Below are positions 7,280 to 15,237 of a DNA stretch of 64,000 nucleotides, in pieces (within the stretch, counting starts at the first letter, position 1; every line of letters begins with the position of its first letter). A program made the translations under genes and the position numbers. The notes below the pieces were generated by a model. The model searched no databases and was not told where the DNA came from. It was given only the letters and a program-made list of their open reading frames with translations. Source of the DNA: SKVR01 sp964453995 (GTDB taxonomy: Bacteria; Bacteroidota; Bacteroidia; Bacteroidales; UBA7960); the NCBI GenBank assembly GCA_964453995.1, contig CAYVQC010000003.1, positions 55,928 through 119,927 on the forward strand, written 5' to 3'.

Positions 7280-9124
7280 CTAAAACAATTCAACATCATT
7301 TCCTTCATAGTTGGTATTGATTTCTTCGGCAATACTTACCGGGATTTTTGCATTTTCATCCAGTGATCCAAAAACCTTCTTTTTATGGATGATTCTTTCT
7401 GATTTCATGGTGTAATATTTCTCAATCCTGTCGAGACCTGCTTTTTGCTCAGACTCATTAAAGTACTGATGTCCGGTCTTTTTGAGTAAGGTATTGATTT
7501 TTTCAAATTTCAGAATGAGATTGTCAACCGTTTTATCAAAGAAAGAATAATACTGCACGCTTTCAATTACCTCATTACAATCATGGCTTATTTCGGTACT
7601 TTTTTCCAATACTTCCTGCTGAATGCTATCTATAAAGAGAAAAGATTCCATGATACTGACGAAGGATTCTTCAGCCTCATCCAGTGCTTTATTGATCTTT
7701 TCCATTCCCCGCCTGTCATAAGCATAGGATTGATTGCTTTTCACCATGTCCTTCAAAAGGTTATTGGTATTGGTAAAAAGAGTTCTGAGTTTGTTTTTTT
7801 CAAAATGATTATCAGCGTAAAGCTTCATGATCTGCTGGGCTTGTGTAGCGGTTTCAACTTCTTCACAGGCCAGTAGATTGCCAAAACTTATTTTATCTAT
7901 GATTTTTTGCTCAATGGAATGCTCCATCATTTCCAGGTCGCGAAACTTTTCAAAGAGGTTGGTAATGATTTTCTGCACAAGATTCACATCTTCGAAAAAG
8001 GTTTTGTACTTTTCCATACATTCCCTCTTTTCTTTTAACAGGCTGCCGAATGCATCACTTATATCTTCTCTTACCACCGACCTGCCATTATGCTGCAAAA
8101 CTATCATTGCTCTGAAAACCCTGGCGATGGAAGCTATATCCTGGCTTATATTGGTCATTTTCTGACTGATCTGATCAATCGCCTTTTGGTACTCTTTATT
8201 GGTATGCAGAAGCTGGGCACTTTGGATTTCTACGATTTGAGGAATCTGTAAATAAAATGGATTGGAGCTTTCCTGGAAGCTTGCCGATCCAGTTTCTGTC
8301 TTTTGATTTAACTCATCAATGATCAAGCGGTGGGTTTGTTGAATATGCAGCATTTTTTGCCTGATAATATCATGATACTGCAGATTGGTAATAATACTCC
8401 CCATATTTGAGTTGAAGTTCCTTGCTGTGTTATCTGCAATATCTTTCTCCCTGAGTACTTCATAAGAATGCTTTTCAATAATTTCAATGTCAGCCCTTAT
8501 GGATTCTATTTTTTTAAGGATATCACTAATCAACTCAATGCCCATAACCTGCAAATCGTTGTGAAGCCCCTTCAGGTGGTTTTGAATACAATAAATATTT
8601 TCTTCGAATACCGGGCAGCTATCTTTTACCTTACTGATTACCCCGTCAATGCGAAAGGATTCATCAGCAGAAAAATTTCTTAAACTTCTGTCGTATAAAT
8701 TGTTGGTTAGTTTTATATTGGAAAGCAATAACCTTAAAGAAGAGAGATTCTGGCCAAAGTTTTTAATGGGAACAAAAATCAGGCTGAAGTTAGCCTGTAT
8801 TTTTTCCAGAGTCAGAAGGTGATTATTTATCTCCATTTGAAGGGCAACAGCCTCTTGCTCCAATGTATTAAAACAATCCTTCAACCGCCTCAGGTACTGG
8901 AGGTTCTTATCAGGCCCTAACCGGTCAAAGGCATCACATACATTGGTTGTAATGTAGTTGGCCTTTTTGTAGTTATTTTTAAGAGTCCTGTTTAATGACA
9001 GAAAATCATCTGAAGAACATTTATGTAGCTCTTCAATCTTCTGATCGATAGAGAAAAATGCTTCCAGAACCTGTTCCAGTACATTCAGATTGGCCTTTTG
9101 TCCTGATGGTAAATGTCTTTCCAT
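7280..9124 (-). CDS. large helical coiled-coil chemotaxis protein with two CheZ-like DxxxQ motifs
   Basis: Protein of 614 residues, almost entirely helical, without signal peptide or membrane segment, so cytoplasmic. Two segments resemble the CheZ active helix (E. coli FQDLTGQ, where Asp and Gln attack CheY-P): LQYHDIIRQKM (Asp252, Gln256) and LFIDSIQQEVL (Asp499, Gln503). The spacing is identical, and the first lies on a long helix as in CheZ. The C-terminus ends in NDVELF after a flexible stretch, possibly a docking peptide. It begins the recognisable part of the operon, ahead of STAS, two cheYs and cheA. A CheY-P phosphatase or array scaffold is the best guess. It has no MCP hairpin motif, so it is not a soluble receptor. 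Confidence 0.6.
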   Translation of the reverse strand: MERHLPSGQKANLNVLEQVLEAFFSIDQKIEELHKCSSDDFLSLNRTLKNNYKKANYITTNVCDAFDRLGPDKNLQYLRRLKDCFNTLEQEAVALQMEINNHLLTLEKIQANFSLIFVPIKNFGQNLSSLRLLLSNIKLTNNLYDRSLRNFSADESFRIDGVISKVKDSCPVFEENIYCIQNHLKGLHNDLQVMGIELISDILKKIESIRADIEIIEKHSYEVLREKDIADNTARNFNSNMGSIITNLQYHDIIRQKMLHIQQTHRLIIDELNQKTETGSASFQESSNPFYLQIPQIVEIQSAQLLHTNKEYQKAIDQISQKMTNISQDIASIARVFRAMIVLQHNGRSVVREDISDAFGSLLKEKRECMEKYKTFFEDVNLVQKIITNLFEKFRDLEMMEHSIEQKIIDKISFGNLLACEEVETATQAQQIMKLYADNHFEKNKLRTLFTNTNNLLKDMVKSNQSYAYDRRGMEKINKALDEAEESFVSIMESFLFIDSIQQEVLEKSTEISHDCNEVIESVQYYSFFDKTVDNLILKFEKINTLLKKTGHQYFNESEQKAGLDRIEKYYTMKSERIIHKKKVFGSLDENAKIPVSIAEEINTNYEGNDVELF

Positions 9125-9188
9125 ACTTTTGACTTTTCGCGGTGAAACTGCCAGGTAAACTATAGCAGATATAACAGCAGCACCATTT

Positions 9189-9365
9189 TTAATATGACAC
9201 CTGTTTGTACTGACAAATCAACTCAAGAGTAGAAGGTATTGTAGAGGCAACGGTCTCAAATACTACAATGGCCTTTCTTGCGTTGTTTCTAACAAGCTTC
9301 AGCTTGAAAACAGAAGGCGTTATCTGGCTTACTCGCATCTGATATTGGGCATCGATCTTATCCAT
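9189..9365 (-). CDS. small conserved-looking ORF at the head of the chemotaxis operon (58 aa)
   Basis: ORF from ATG 9365 to TAA 9189, preceded by AGGAAAG about 5 bases upstream of the ATG. Its product is MDKIDAQYQM, a middle rich in Lys, Arg and Val (VFKLKLVRNNARKAIVV), and the end LICQYKQVSY. No signal peptide or membrane segment is seen. It lies 64 bases before the 614-residue protein on the same strand, so it is probably the first gene of the transcript. The family is not recognised and the function is unknown. Confidence 0.5.
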   Translation of the reverse strand: MDKIDAQYQMRVSQITPSVFKLKLVRNNARKAIVVFETVASTIPSTLELICQYKQVSY

Positions 9366-9661
9366 AGTACTTTCCTGATTAAGAATACCTGTTAATTTTT
9401 ATTGGATTTATTTCTCTTTCCATGGGTAAAATTAGATAGCGGTAGGGTCGAATAAAACAGTATTATTACGGGAAATAGAGGGAGTATTTTTAAGGGTTTC
9501 TCTGATTCCCAATCGGGCTAATATACGGGTCGGAAGGTTTATTGATTTCACTGCCAAAACAGCATTTGGGGGGAGTATACAAAAAACGTGGGCAAACTAT
9601 ACATAATACACTGTATCTTAGCTGCCATGATTTGAGAAAAAAATCCCAAGTAAGAATAATA

Positions 9662-10012
9662 ATGGAAATTCTTGTAACTGACGACCTTTTTACCAACCGC
9701 ATGCAGATTTCAATACTGGCAAAATCATTGGGTTGGGAATGTGATCAGGCCACTGATGGAGATGAGGCCATTGCAATGATTACTCAAAAAAAGTACGATC
9801 TTGTTTTGATGGATATCGAGATGCCAGGTCGCAATGGCCTTGAAACCACACGCTACATTAAAGATCTTGCCAGTGCCAATGCTAAGGTGCCAATAATTGC
9901 CATCACGGCTCATGACCCGGAAACCTATTTCAATGACTATAAGCAATTTGGATTTGATGGACTGATTTGTAAGCCGGTCACAAAGGAGAAACTGATCGCT
10001 TTTGCAAAATAA
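9662..10012 (+). CDS. single-domain response regulator
   Basis: Receiver of 116 residues from the ATG at 9662; the frame stays open upstream, but that extension has no receiver homology. Acidic pair at TDD, phospho-Asp51 in LVLMDIEMPG, Thr in IAITAHD, Lys in LICKPVTKEK. The IEMPGRNGLE motif is the type found as the C-terminal receiver of hybrid kinases, so this stand-alone domain may take phosphate from a hybrid kinase or HPt protein. It is transcribed divergently from the chemotaxis operon and has no output domain. Confidence 0.88.
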   Translation: MEILVTDDLFTNRMQISILAKSLGWECDQATDGDEAIAMITQKKYDLVLMDIEMPGRNGLETTRYIKDLASANAKVPIIAITAHDPETYFNDYKQFGFDGLICKPVTKEKLIAFAK

Positions 10013-10111
10013 TGCGTACTGAATACCCGGGATAAGTAAATAGACAGCACGATGAAAATGGTTTGCCAATGTTCAGGCAAAGCAACAATCAGTTATGATC
10101 CGGCCAAAAGA

Positions 10112-10232
10112 AGAGGCTGCCTTAAAAGTTCTTACTGGTCGTTGAGCCTGTCGAAACCACTGCTGAATAGCAGCAGGATAATCGCTTCGGCAAGCTCAAC
10201 TTACAGGTAAATCGGACTTTTAAGACAGCCTT
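10112..10232. repeat. interspersed inverted-repeat element, copy 1
   Basis: About 120 bp bounded by an inverted repeat, GGCTGCCTTAAAAGT (10115-10129) and ACTTTTAAGACAGCC (10216-10230), matching at 14 of 15 positions. Inside are GTTGAGCCTGTCGAAA and CTTCGGCAAGCTCAAC, which are themselves near inverted repeats. Copy 2 (14928-15074) shares the ends and the core. It has no coding capacity. It looks like a REP/MITE-type mobile or RNA-structured element, placed between genes and ending in a T-rich tail, so it may also act as a terminator. Confidence 0.75.
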
Positions 10233-10303
10233 ATTTATTTTTCTTTCTTAATTTTTTTGACAATTGTCAAAACTTACTCTACCCGGCAACCCGGTTTGTC
10301 GTT

Positions 10304-10615
10304 CTACTCTTGGGAAACATCTTTCTCAGCAACCTTTTCAGGTTCAGCAGGAGTCTCACGGGCCTGGAGTTCCTGAACTGGTTCAGCATCTTTGTATGGC
10401 TGAGCCTGTAGTTGCTTTACATCCTCTTTTTCCTCTACAGTAGCTTCGGTTCCTTCATCTTCAGGCAAAGGTTCAGACTGCAGACTTTGCTCACCATACT
10501 CTTCTGTAAGGGTATCGTTATCATCTGCATTGTTATTTTCCTTTTGTGAGCCAGCGCCACATGATGCCATCAGAAATACTGCAACAAAAAACAATAGACC
10601 AAAAATTCTTTTCAT
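10304..10615 (-). CDS. small acidic lipoprotein of unknown function
   Basis: Protein of 103 residues. A basic start (MKR), a hydrophobic core and the lipobox LMASC (Cys19) mark a lipoprotein signal peptide. The mature part is low-complexity, rich in Glu, Asp, Pro and Gln (repeats such as EPLPEDEGTEA and QELQARETPAEPEK) and predicted disordered. No domain is recognised. It stands alone between the repeat element and the symporter gene on the same strand. Confidence 0.75.
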   Translation of the reverse strand: MKRIFGLLFFVAVFLMASCGAGSQKENNNADDNDTLTEEYGEQSLQSEPLPEDEGTEATVEEKEDVKQLQAQPYKDAEPVQELQARETPAEPEKVAEKDVSQE

Positions 10616-10761
10616 AAGTTTATAAGGTTTTGTGGGTTAATAATACTTCAAAGATAAGTGATTTCAATTTACAATTGCAGCGATTCGAAAAAATAAAAAT
10701 CGGCTAGAAGTTAAACCTATTGTACCCCTGACAGCTATTTATTCTTGGTTGAGTTGTATGA

Positions 10762-11979
10762 TCATACTTTCAATTGTTCACCTTCACTTTTGGCAATAAT
10801 CACTGCGCCACAACTGTCGCTCCATACATTCACGGTGGTTCTGAACATATCCAGGGGCCTGTCAACAGCCAGGATCAGTCCAATCCCTTCAAGGGGCAAT
10901 CCCACGGCAGAGAGTATAATGGTCATAATCACCAGCCCTGCCATCGGTATCCCTGCTGCACCAATGGAAGCAAGCAAAGCGGTAATCATCACAATGAGTT
11001 GCTGAAGAATTGTAAGTTCTACACCATAGGCCTGTGCAATAAAGAGAACCGCAACACATTGGTAGAGGGCTGTTCCATCCATATTAATGGTAGCACCCAG
11101 GGGCAAAACAAAACTTGCTGTTTTATTGGAAACACCGCTGTTAAACTCAACGGCTTCCATGGTAAGCGGCAATGTAGCACTACTGCTCGATGTAGAAAAA
11201 GCAGTAAGCAGAGGAACAGACAAACCTTTGGCAAGTTTCAGTGCATTGGATCCTCCCAGAAAACGCATCAATAAAGGCAGAATGATAAAAGCATGCACAA
11301 AAAGCGCTATAAGCACAGTGATCATATAAATACCCAGACTGCTGAATACCGAAGCCAGATTATCAGACTGCTCGGCAATCAAAACAGCTACGATTCCAAA
11401 TACACCCAGGGGGGTAAACTTAATAACAAAAAGCGTAACCTTCATCATGATCTCAAATACCGAAGCAAAGAAATTAATGATTGGTTCGGAGTAGTGCTTA
11501 TCAACACGGGTGGTAAAAAAACCAAAAAAGATAGCGAAGAAGATGATTGCCGGCAAATCGCCCCGTGCCATCGCATCAATGATATTGGTGGGAATGATCT
11601 GCATTAATGTTTCGCCAAATGATGTAGTTGTTGCCTCCAAACCTTCCACTGTTTTGCTCAAACCAAGATCGGCTCCCACGCCGGGCTTGATAAGGTTAAC
11701 CAGCACAAGCCCTATAGTTATGGCAAATAAACTCGTCAACATATAATAGGAAATTGTTTTCAGGCTCATTCTACCCAGGTTTTCGCTGCTACCCAATCCG
11801 GCAACACCGGTAACGATGGAGGAAAAGATCAATGGAATAATGATCATGCGCAGGGCACGCAGAAAAATATCTCCCATCCATCCTACGTATTTGGCATAGT
11901 CCGGAAACAATATTCCGAAAAACACAGCAAGAATAAGGGCTATCAGTATTTGCCAGTGTAATTGTATTTTTTGTAACAT
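10762..11979 (-). CDS. dicarboxylate/amino acid:cation symporter (DAACS family)
   Basis: Protein of 405 residues with the GltP/DctA/GltPh fold: multiple membrane helices from residue 7 on, the serine-rich re-entrant loop TAFSTSSSSATLP, the signature LPLGATINMDGTALYQ and the last substrate-binding helix near DRPLDMFRTTVNVWSD. The family imports glutamate, aspartate or C4-dicarboxylates with Na+ or H+. In the final helix, the residue that distinguishes glutamate/aspartate from dicarboxylate carriers cannot be assigned reliably by eye, so the substrate is left open. It is monocistronic and divergent from clpB. Confidence 0.93.
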   Translation of the reverse strand: MLQKIQLHWQILIALILAVFFGILFPDYAKYVGWMGDIFLRALRMIIIPLIFSSIVTGVAGLGSSENLGRMSLKTISYYMLTSLFAITIGLVLVNLIKPGVGADLGLSKTVEGLEATTTSFGETLMQIIPTNIIDAMARGDLPAIIFFAIFFGFFTTRVDKHYSEPIINFFASVFEIMMKVTLFVIKFTPLGVFGIVAVLIAEQSDNLASVFSSLGIYMITVLIALFVHAFIILPLLMRFLGGSNALKLAKGLSVPLLTAFSTSSSSATLPLTMEAVEFNSGVSNKTASFVLPLGATINMDGTALYQCVAVLFIAQAYGVELTILQQLIVMITALLASIGAAGIPMAGLVIMTIILSAVGLPLEGIGLILAVDRPLDMFRTTVNVWSDSCGAVIIAKSEGEQLKV

Positions 11980-12282
11980 ATTTGTTTTAGGTTTTAGGTT
12001 TGTTTATTTTCCTGCTTCGGGTAAAGAAACCGATGTTTTCACTGGTTTGATGCCATGCAGCACCTGCCTGGCTTTATTTCGTCCGCAATAATACAAAAAG
12101 TAATTCTCTTGTTGAGGGTTTTTATGCGCAAAAACCAACTTCCTGCAAATATGTCACCCCAAGCCTTTACACCAAGACAATTTGACGCTAAAATCCATTC
12201 CTTTAACGATGGTTTGCTGTTTGATAGCTGAAGAAGGAATCTTTACTCACAATGCAATTAATTTATTTAAATAATACTGAAT
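11980..12282. other. divergent intergenic region between symporter and clpB
   Basis: About 300 bases without a recognisable gene. A CIRCE operator was looked for upstream of clpB and not seen. A weak promoter candidate is TTTG at 12181-12184 followed 19 bases later by TAACGATG, two mismatches from TAnnTTTG. A 35-codon ORF at 12124-12231 has no supporting evidence. Confidence 0.4.
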
Positions 12283-14877
12283 ATGAACTCAAACAACTTC
12301 ACTCTTAAATCGCAGGAGGCCCTTCAAAAGGCCCAGGAAATAGCCCAGGGCTACCAGCACCAGGCTATAGAAACGGGGCATTTGCTTAAAGGAATCCTGA
12401 CGGTGGATGACAGTGTAGCTCCTTTCCTGCTGAAAAAATGCAATATAAATTTCCAAAATTTCAACCTGGTCCTCGATCGGCTTGTTGAGAGCTATCCCAG
12501 TGTAAGCGGTGGCAATGTTTACATGTCGCAATCGGTAAATATGGTGTTGCAAAATGCCATGAAGCAATTAAAAGAATTTGGCGATGAATTTATCAGTATT
12601 GAACACTTGCTGCTGGCCTTGTTGAAAGCCGGGGATAATACTGCAGCAATGATGAAAGACAGCGGGTTGAAGGAAGAAGAACTCCGAATGGCCATCCGGG
12701 AGCTGCGCAAAGGTTCCAGGGTAACCAGCCAGTCAGCAGAAGAAACTTTCAATGCCTTGGGCAAGTATGCCCGCGATTTGAACCGTGAGGCAGCCACGGG
12801 AAAACTCGACCCTGTGATTGGGCGCGATGAAGAGATCAGGCGTATTCTGCAGATTCTCTCACGGCGAACCAAAAACAATCCGATTCTCATAGGCGAACCT
12901 GGAGTGGGAAAAACAGCCATTGCTGAGGGCCTTGCCCACCGGATCATCAATGGCGATGTACCCGAGAATCTCAAATCCAAAAAGATCTTCAGCCTCGATA
13001 TGGGGGCTTTGGTGGCCGGAGCAAAATACAAGGGAGAATTTGAAGAACGCCTGAAGGCAGTTATCAAGGAAGTAGTTTCTTCTGATGGGGAGGTGGTACT
13101 TTTTATTGACGAAATCCATACCCTTGTGGGGGCCGGTGGAAGCGGTGAAGGAGCTATGGATGCGGCCAACATTCTCAAGCCAGCCCTTGCCAGAGGTGAA
13201 CTCAGAGCCATAGGGGCTACCACCCTGAAAGAGTACCAACGCTATTTCGAAAAAGACAAAGCACTGGAAAGACGTTTCCAAACGGTAATGGTGGATGAAC
13301 CCGATCGTATGGATGCTATTTCTATTCTAAGAGGACTCAAGGAAAGGTATGAAACCCATCACCAGGTAAGGATAAAAGATGACGCTATTGTGGCTGCTGT
13401 TGATCTTTCCCAGCGATACATTACCGATCGCTTCCTGCCCGATAAAGCCATTGACCTAATTGATGAAGCCGCTTCAAAACTCCGGCTCGAAATGAATTCA
13501 GTGCCTGAAGAACTTGATGAAGCAGAACGCCGCATCCGACAACTTGAGATTGAAAAAGAGGCCATCAAGCGGGAGAAGGATGAAATAAAACTCAAAGAAC
13601 TCAACGAGGAACTGGCCAATCTGTATGAGCAAAAGAACCACCTGAAAGCCCAGTGGGAAAGCGAAAAGGAAGTGGTAGAAGGAATACAGACCCAAAAGAA
13701 GAATATTGAGCAGCTCAAGCTCGAAGCCGAACAAGCCGAAAGGAACGGTGATTTTGGCAAAGTGGCTGAGATACGCTATGGGCATATGAAAACAGCAGAA
13801 CAGCAGCTGGCATCTTTTAAAGAAAAGCTGCAGCAAATGCAGGCCAGCTCTGCATTGATCAAGGAAGAAGTGGCTTCGGAAGATATTGCTGATGTTGTAT
13901 CGCGCTGGACAGGAATTCCTGTAAGCCGCATGTTGCAAAGCGAAAGGGAAAAATTGCTTTCCCTTGAGGACCAGTTGCATAAACGTGTAGTGGGCCAGCA
14001 TGAAGCCATCGAAGCCGTATCTGACGCCATAAGAAGAAGCAGGGCCGGCTTGCAGGACCAAAAACGCCCCATCGGATCATTTATTTTCCTGGGAACCACA
14101 GGAGTAGGTAAAACAGAGCTGGCAAGAGCCCTGGCTGAATTTCTTTTCAACGACGAAAACGCAATGGTGCGTATCGACATGTCGGAATACCAGGAAAGAC
14201 ACACCGTAAGCAGACTAATAGGCGCTCCCCCGGGCTACGTGGGCTACGAAGAAAGTGGCCAGCTTACCGAGGCAGTAAGAAGAAAACCTTACTCCGTTAT
14301 TTTGTTGGATGAGATCGAAAAAGCGCACCCCGACGTTTTCAATATCCTGTTGCAGGTGCTCGACGAAGGAAGGCTTACAGACAACAAAGGCCGCACTGCC
14401 GATTTTAAAAATACCATCATTATTATGACCTCAAATATGGGTTCATCAATCATCCAGGAAAATGTGGAAAAAATGAATGATGAAAACCAGGAGGAGATCA
14501 TGGAAAAAACACACCAACAGGTATCCTTGCTTTTGAAAAAAACCATCAGGCCCGAATTTCTCAACCGTGTAGATGAGATCATCATGTTTAAGCCACTCAC
14601 CTTTGAGCAAATAAAGGGCATCGTTAAAATCCAGATGGACAGGCTTTCGGCCATGTTGCAGGAAAACGGTATTACTCTCGAAACTTCGGAAGCAGCATTA
14701 GAATGGATTGCGCAATCAGGATTTGATCCTCAATATGGAGCAAGGCCCCTCAAAAGAGCCATACAGAAATTCATACTCAACAATATATCAAGAGAAATTC
14801 TCGCAGGAAGAGTATCAAGAGACTCAACCATACGGATTCAGGTAAGAGACAATGAATTGGAGTTTATAAACACCTGA
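12283..14877 (+). CDS. clpB: ATP-dependent disaggregase ClpB
   Basis: Protein of 864 residues, full length for ClpB. Clp N-domain repeats span about 1-145. AAA1 has Walker A GEPGVGKT (204-211) and FIDEIHTLVGAG. The regulatory coiled-coil middle domain spans roughly 410-530 (EAERRIRQLEIEKEAIKREK region); it is absent from ClpA and ClpC, so this is ClpB. AAA2 has GTTGVGKTE (about 604-612), ILLDEIEKAHPDVFN, and sensor-2 GARPLKRAIQ. It extracts proteins from aggregates together with DnaK. It is divergent from the symporter and monocistronic, with copy 2 of the inverted-repeat element just past its stop. Confidence 0.98.
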   Translation: MNSNNFTLKSQEALQKAQEIAQGYQHQAIETGHLLKGILTVDDSVAPFLLKKCNINFQNFNLVLDRLVESYPSVSGGNVYMSQSVNMVLQNAMKQLKEFGDEFISIEHLLLALLKAGDNTAAMMKDSGLKEEELRMAIRELRKGSRVTSQSAEETFNALGKYARDLNREAATGKLDPVIGRDEEIRRILQILSRRTKNNPILIGEPGVGKTAIAEGLAHRIINGDVPENLKSKKIFSLDMGALVAGAKYKGEFEERLKAVIKEVVSSDGEVVLFIDEIHTLVGAGGSGEGAMDAANILKPALARGELRAIGATTLKEYQRYFEKDKALERRFQTVMVDEPDRMDAISILRGLKERYETHHQVRIKDDAIVAAVDLSQRYITDRFLPDKAIDLIDEAASKLRLEMNSVPEELDEAERRIRQLEIEKEAIKREKDEIKLKELNEELANLYEQKNHLKAQWESEKEVVEGIQTQKKNIEQLKLEAEQAERNGDFGKVAEIRYGHMKTAEQQLASFKEKLQQMQASSALIKEEVASEDIADVVSRWTGIPVSRMLQSEREKLLSLEDQLHKRVVGQHEAIEAVSDAIRRSRAGLQDQKRPIGSFIFLGTTGVGKTELARALAEFLFNDENAMVRIDMSEYQERHTVSRLIGAPPGYVGYEESGQLTEAVRRKPYSVILLDEIEKAHPDVFNILLQVLDEGRLTDNKGRTADFKNTIIIMTSNMGSSIIQENVEKMNDENQEEIMEKTHQQVSLLLKKTIRPEFLNRVDEIIMFKPLTFEQIKGIVKIQMDRLSAMLQENGITLETSEAALEWIAQSGFDPQYGARPLKRAIQKFILNNISREILAGRVSRDSTIRIQVRDNELEFINT

Positions 14878-14927
14878 TGAGGACTTTTAGACCAAATTGT
14901 AATAATTAATGGTTCCAGATTTCAATC

Positions 14928-15074
14928 AGAGGCTGTCTCAAAATTGACTCCTGGTTGTTGAGCATTTCGGCAAGCTCACTGTAACACTTGCCGAAATCAC
15001 CGCAGAATATCACTAAGAACATCGCATCGACAAGCTCAGCGGCCAGGTTAATCCCGGCTGCTGAGACAGCCTCT
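14928..15074. repeat. interspersed inverted-repeat element, copy 2
   Basis: 147 bp bounded by AGAGGCTGTCTCA (14928-14940) and TGAGACAGCCTCT (15062-15074), a perfect 13-bp inverted repeat. The interior contains TTGTTGAGCATTTCGGCAAG and CATCGACAAGCTCAGC, matching the order and spacing in copy 1 (ATCG-TTCGGCAAGCTCA and CAGGT-AAT are conserved). It sits 50 bases after the clpB stop. The open frame that crosses it is not considered coding. Confidence 0.75.
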
Positions 15075-15096
15075 TTACTTCTTTATACCTCACGGC

Positions 15097-15156
15097 AGGA
15101 ATGCAGGCCTGTGCCGGGTTAGTCAGGAGATTTCCTGACCACAGGCAAGTGTTCCT
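15097..15156. other. 60-bp nested palindrome of unknown role
   Basis: Nested stems: AGGAA/TTCCT (15097-15101, 15152-15156), GCCTGTG/CACAGGC (15107-15113, 15140-15146) and GTCAGGA/TCCTGAC (15122-15128, 15133-15139) around a GATT loop. It lies between the convergent clpB and baeRF genes. No T-run follows on either strand. It may be a bidirectional terminator, a structured RNA or a small repeat. Confidence 0.5.
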
Positions 15157-15237
15157 CCTTTTCATTTCAGTGTAACTCATCGTTGCTAGAGCTGGCCAAA
15201 GAGCCATGCTAAAAGTTAACCATGTCCGTATTCAGGA

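Noticed and set aside
12124..12231. 35-codon ORF upstream of clpB ending just before an AGAAGGAAT sequence
   Set aside because: No ribosome site of its own and the product resembles no known leader; could be chance.
11980..12282. CIRCE (HrcA) operator before clpB
   Set aside because: No TTAGCACTC-N9-GAGTGCTAA or near match was found.
12519..13223. Long minus-strand open frame (234 codons) inside clpB, with others nearby (13359-13760, 13498-14061, 13776-14204)
   Set aside because: Antisense shadows of a highly conserved gene; low-complexity Ser/Arg-rich products with no domain.
15013..15207. 64-codon minus-strand frame across repeat copy 2 and the nested palindrome
   Set aside because: Composed of repeat sequence; no domain or ribosome site.
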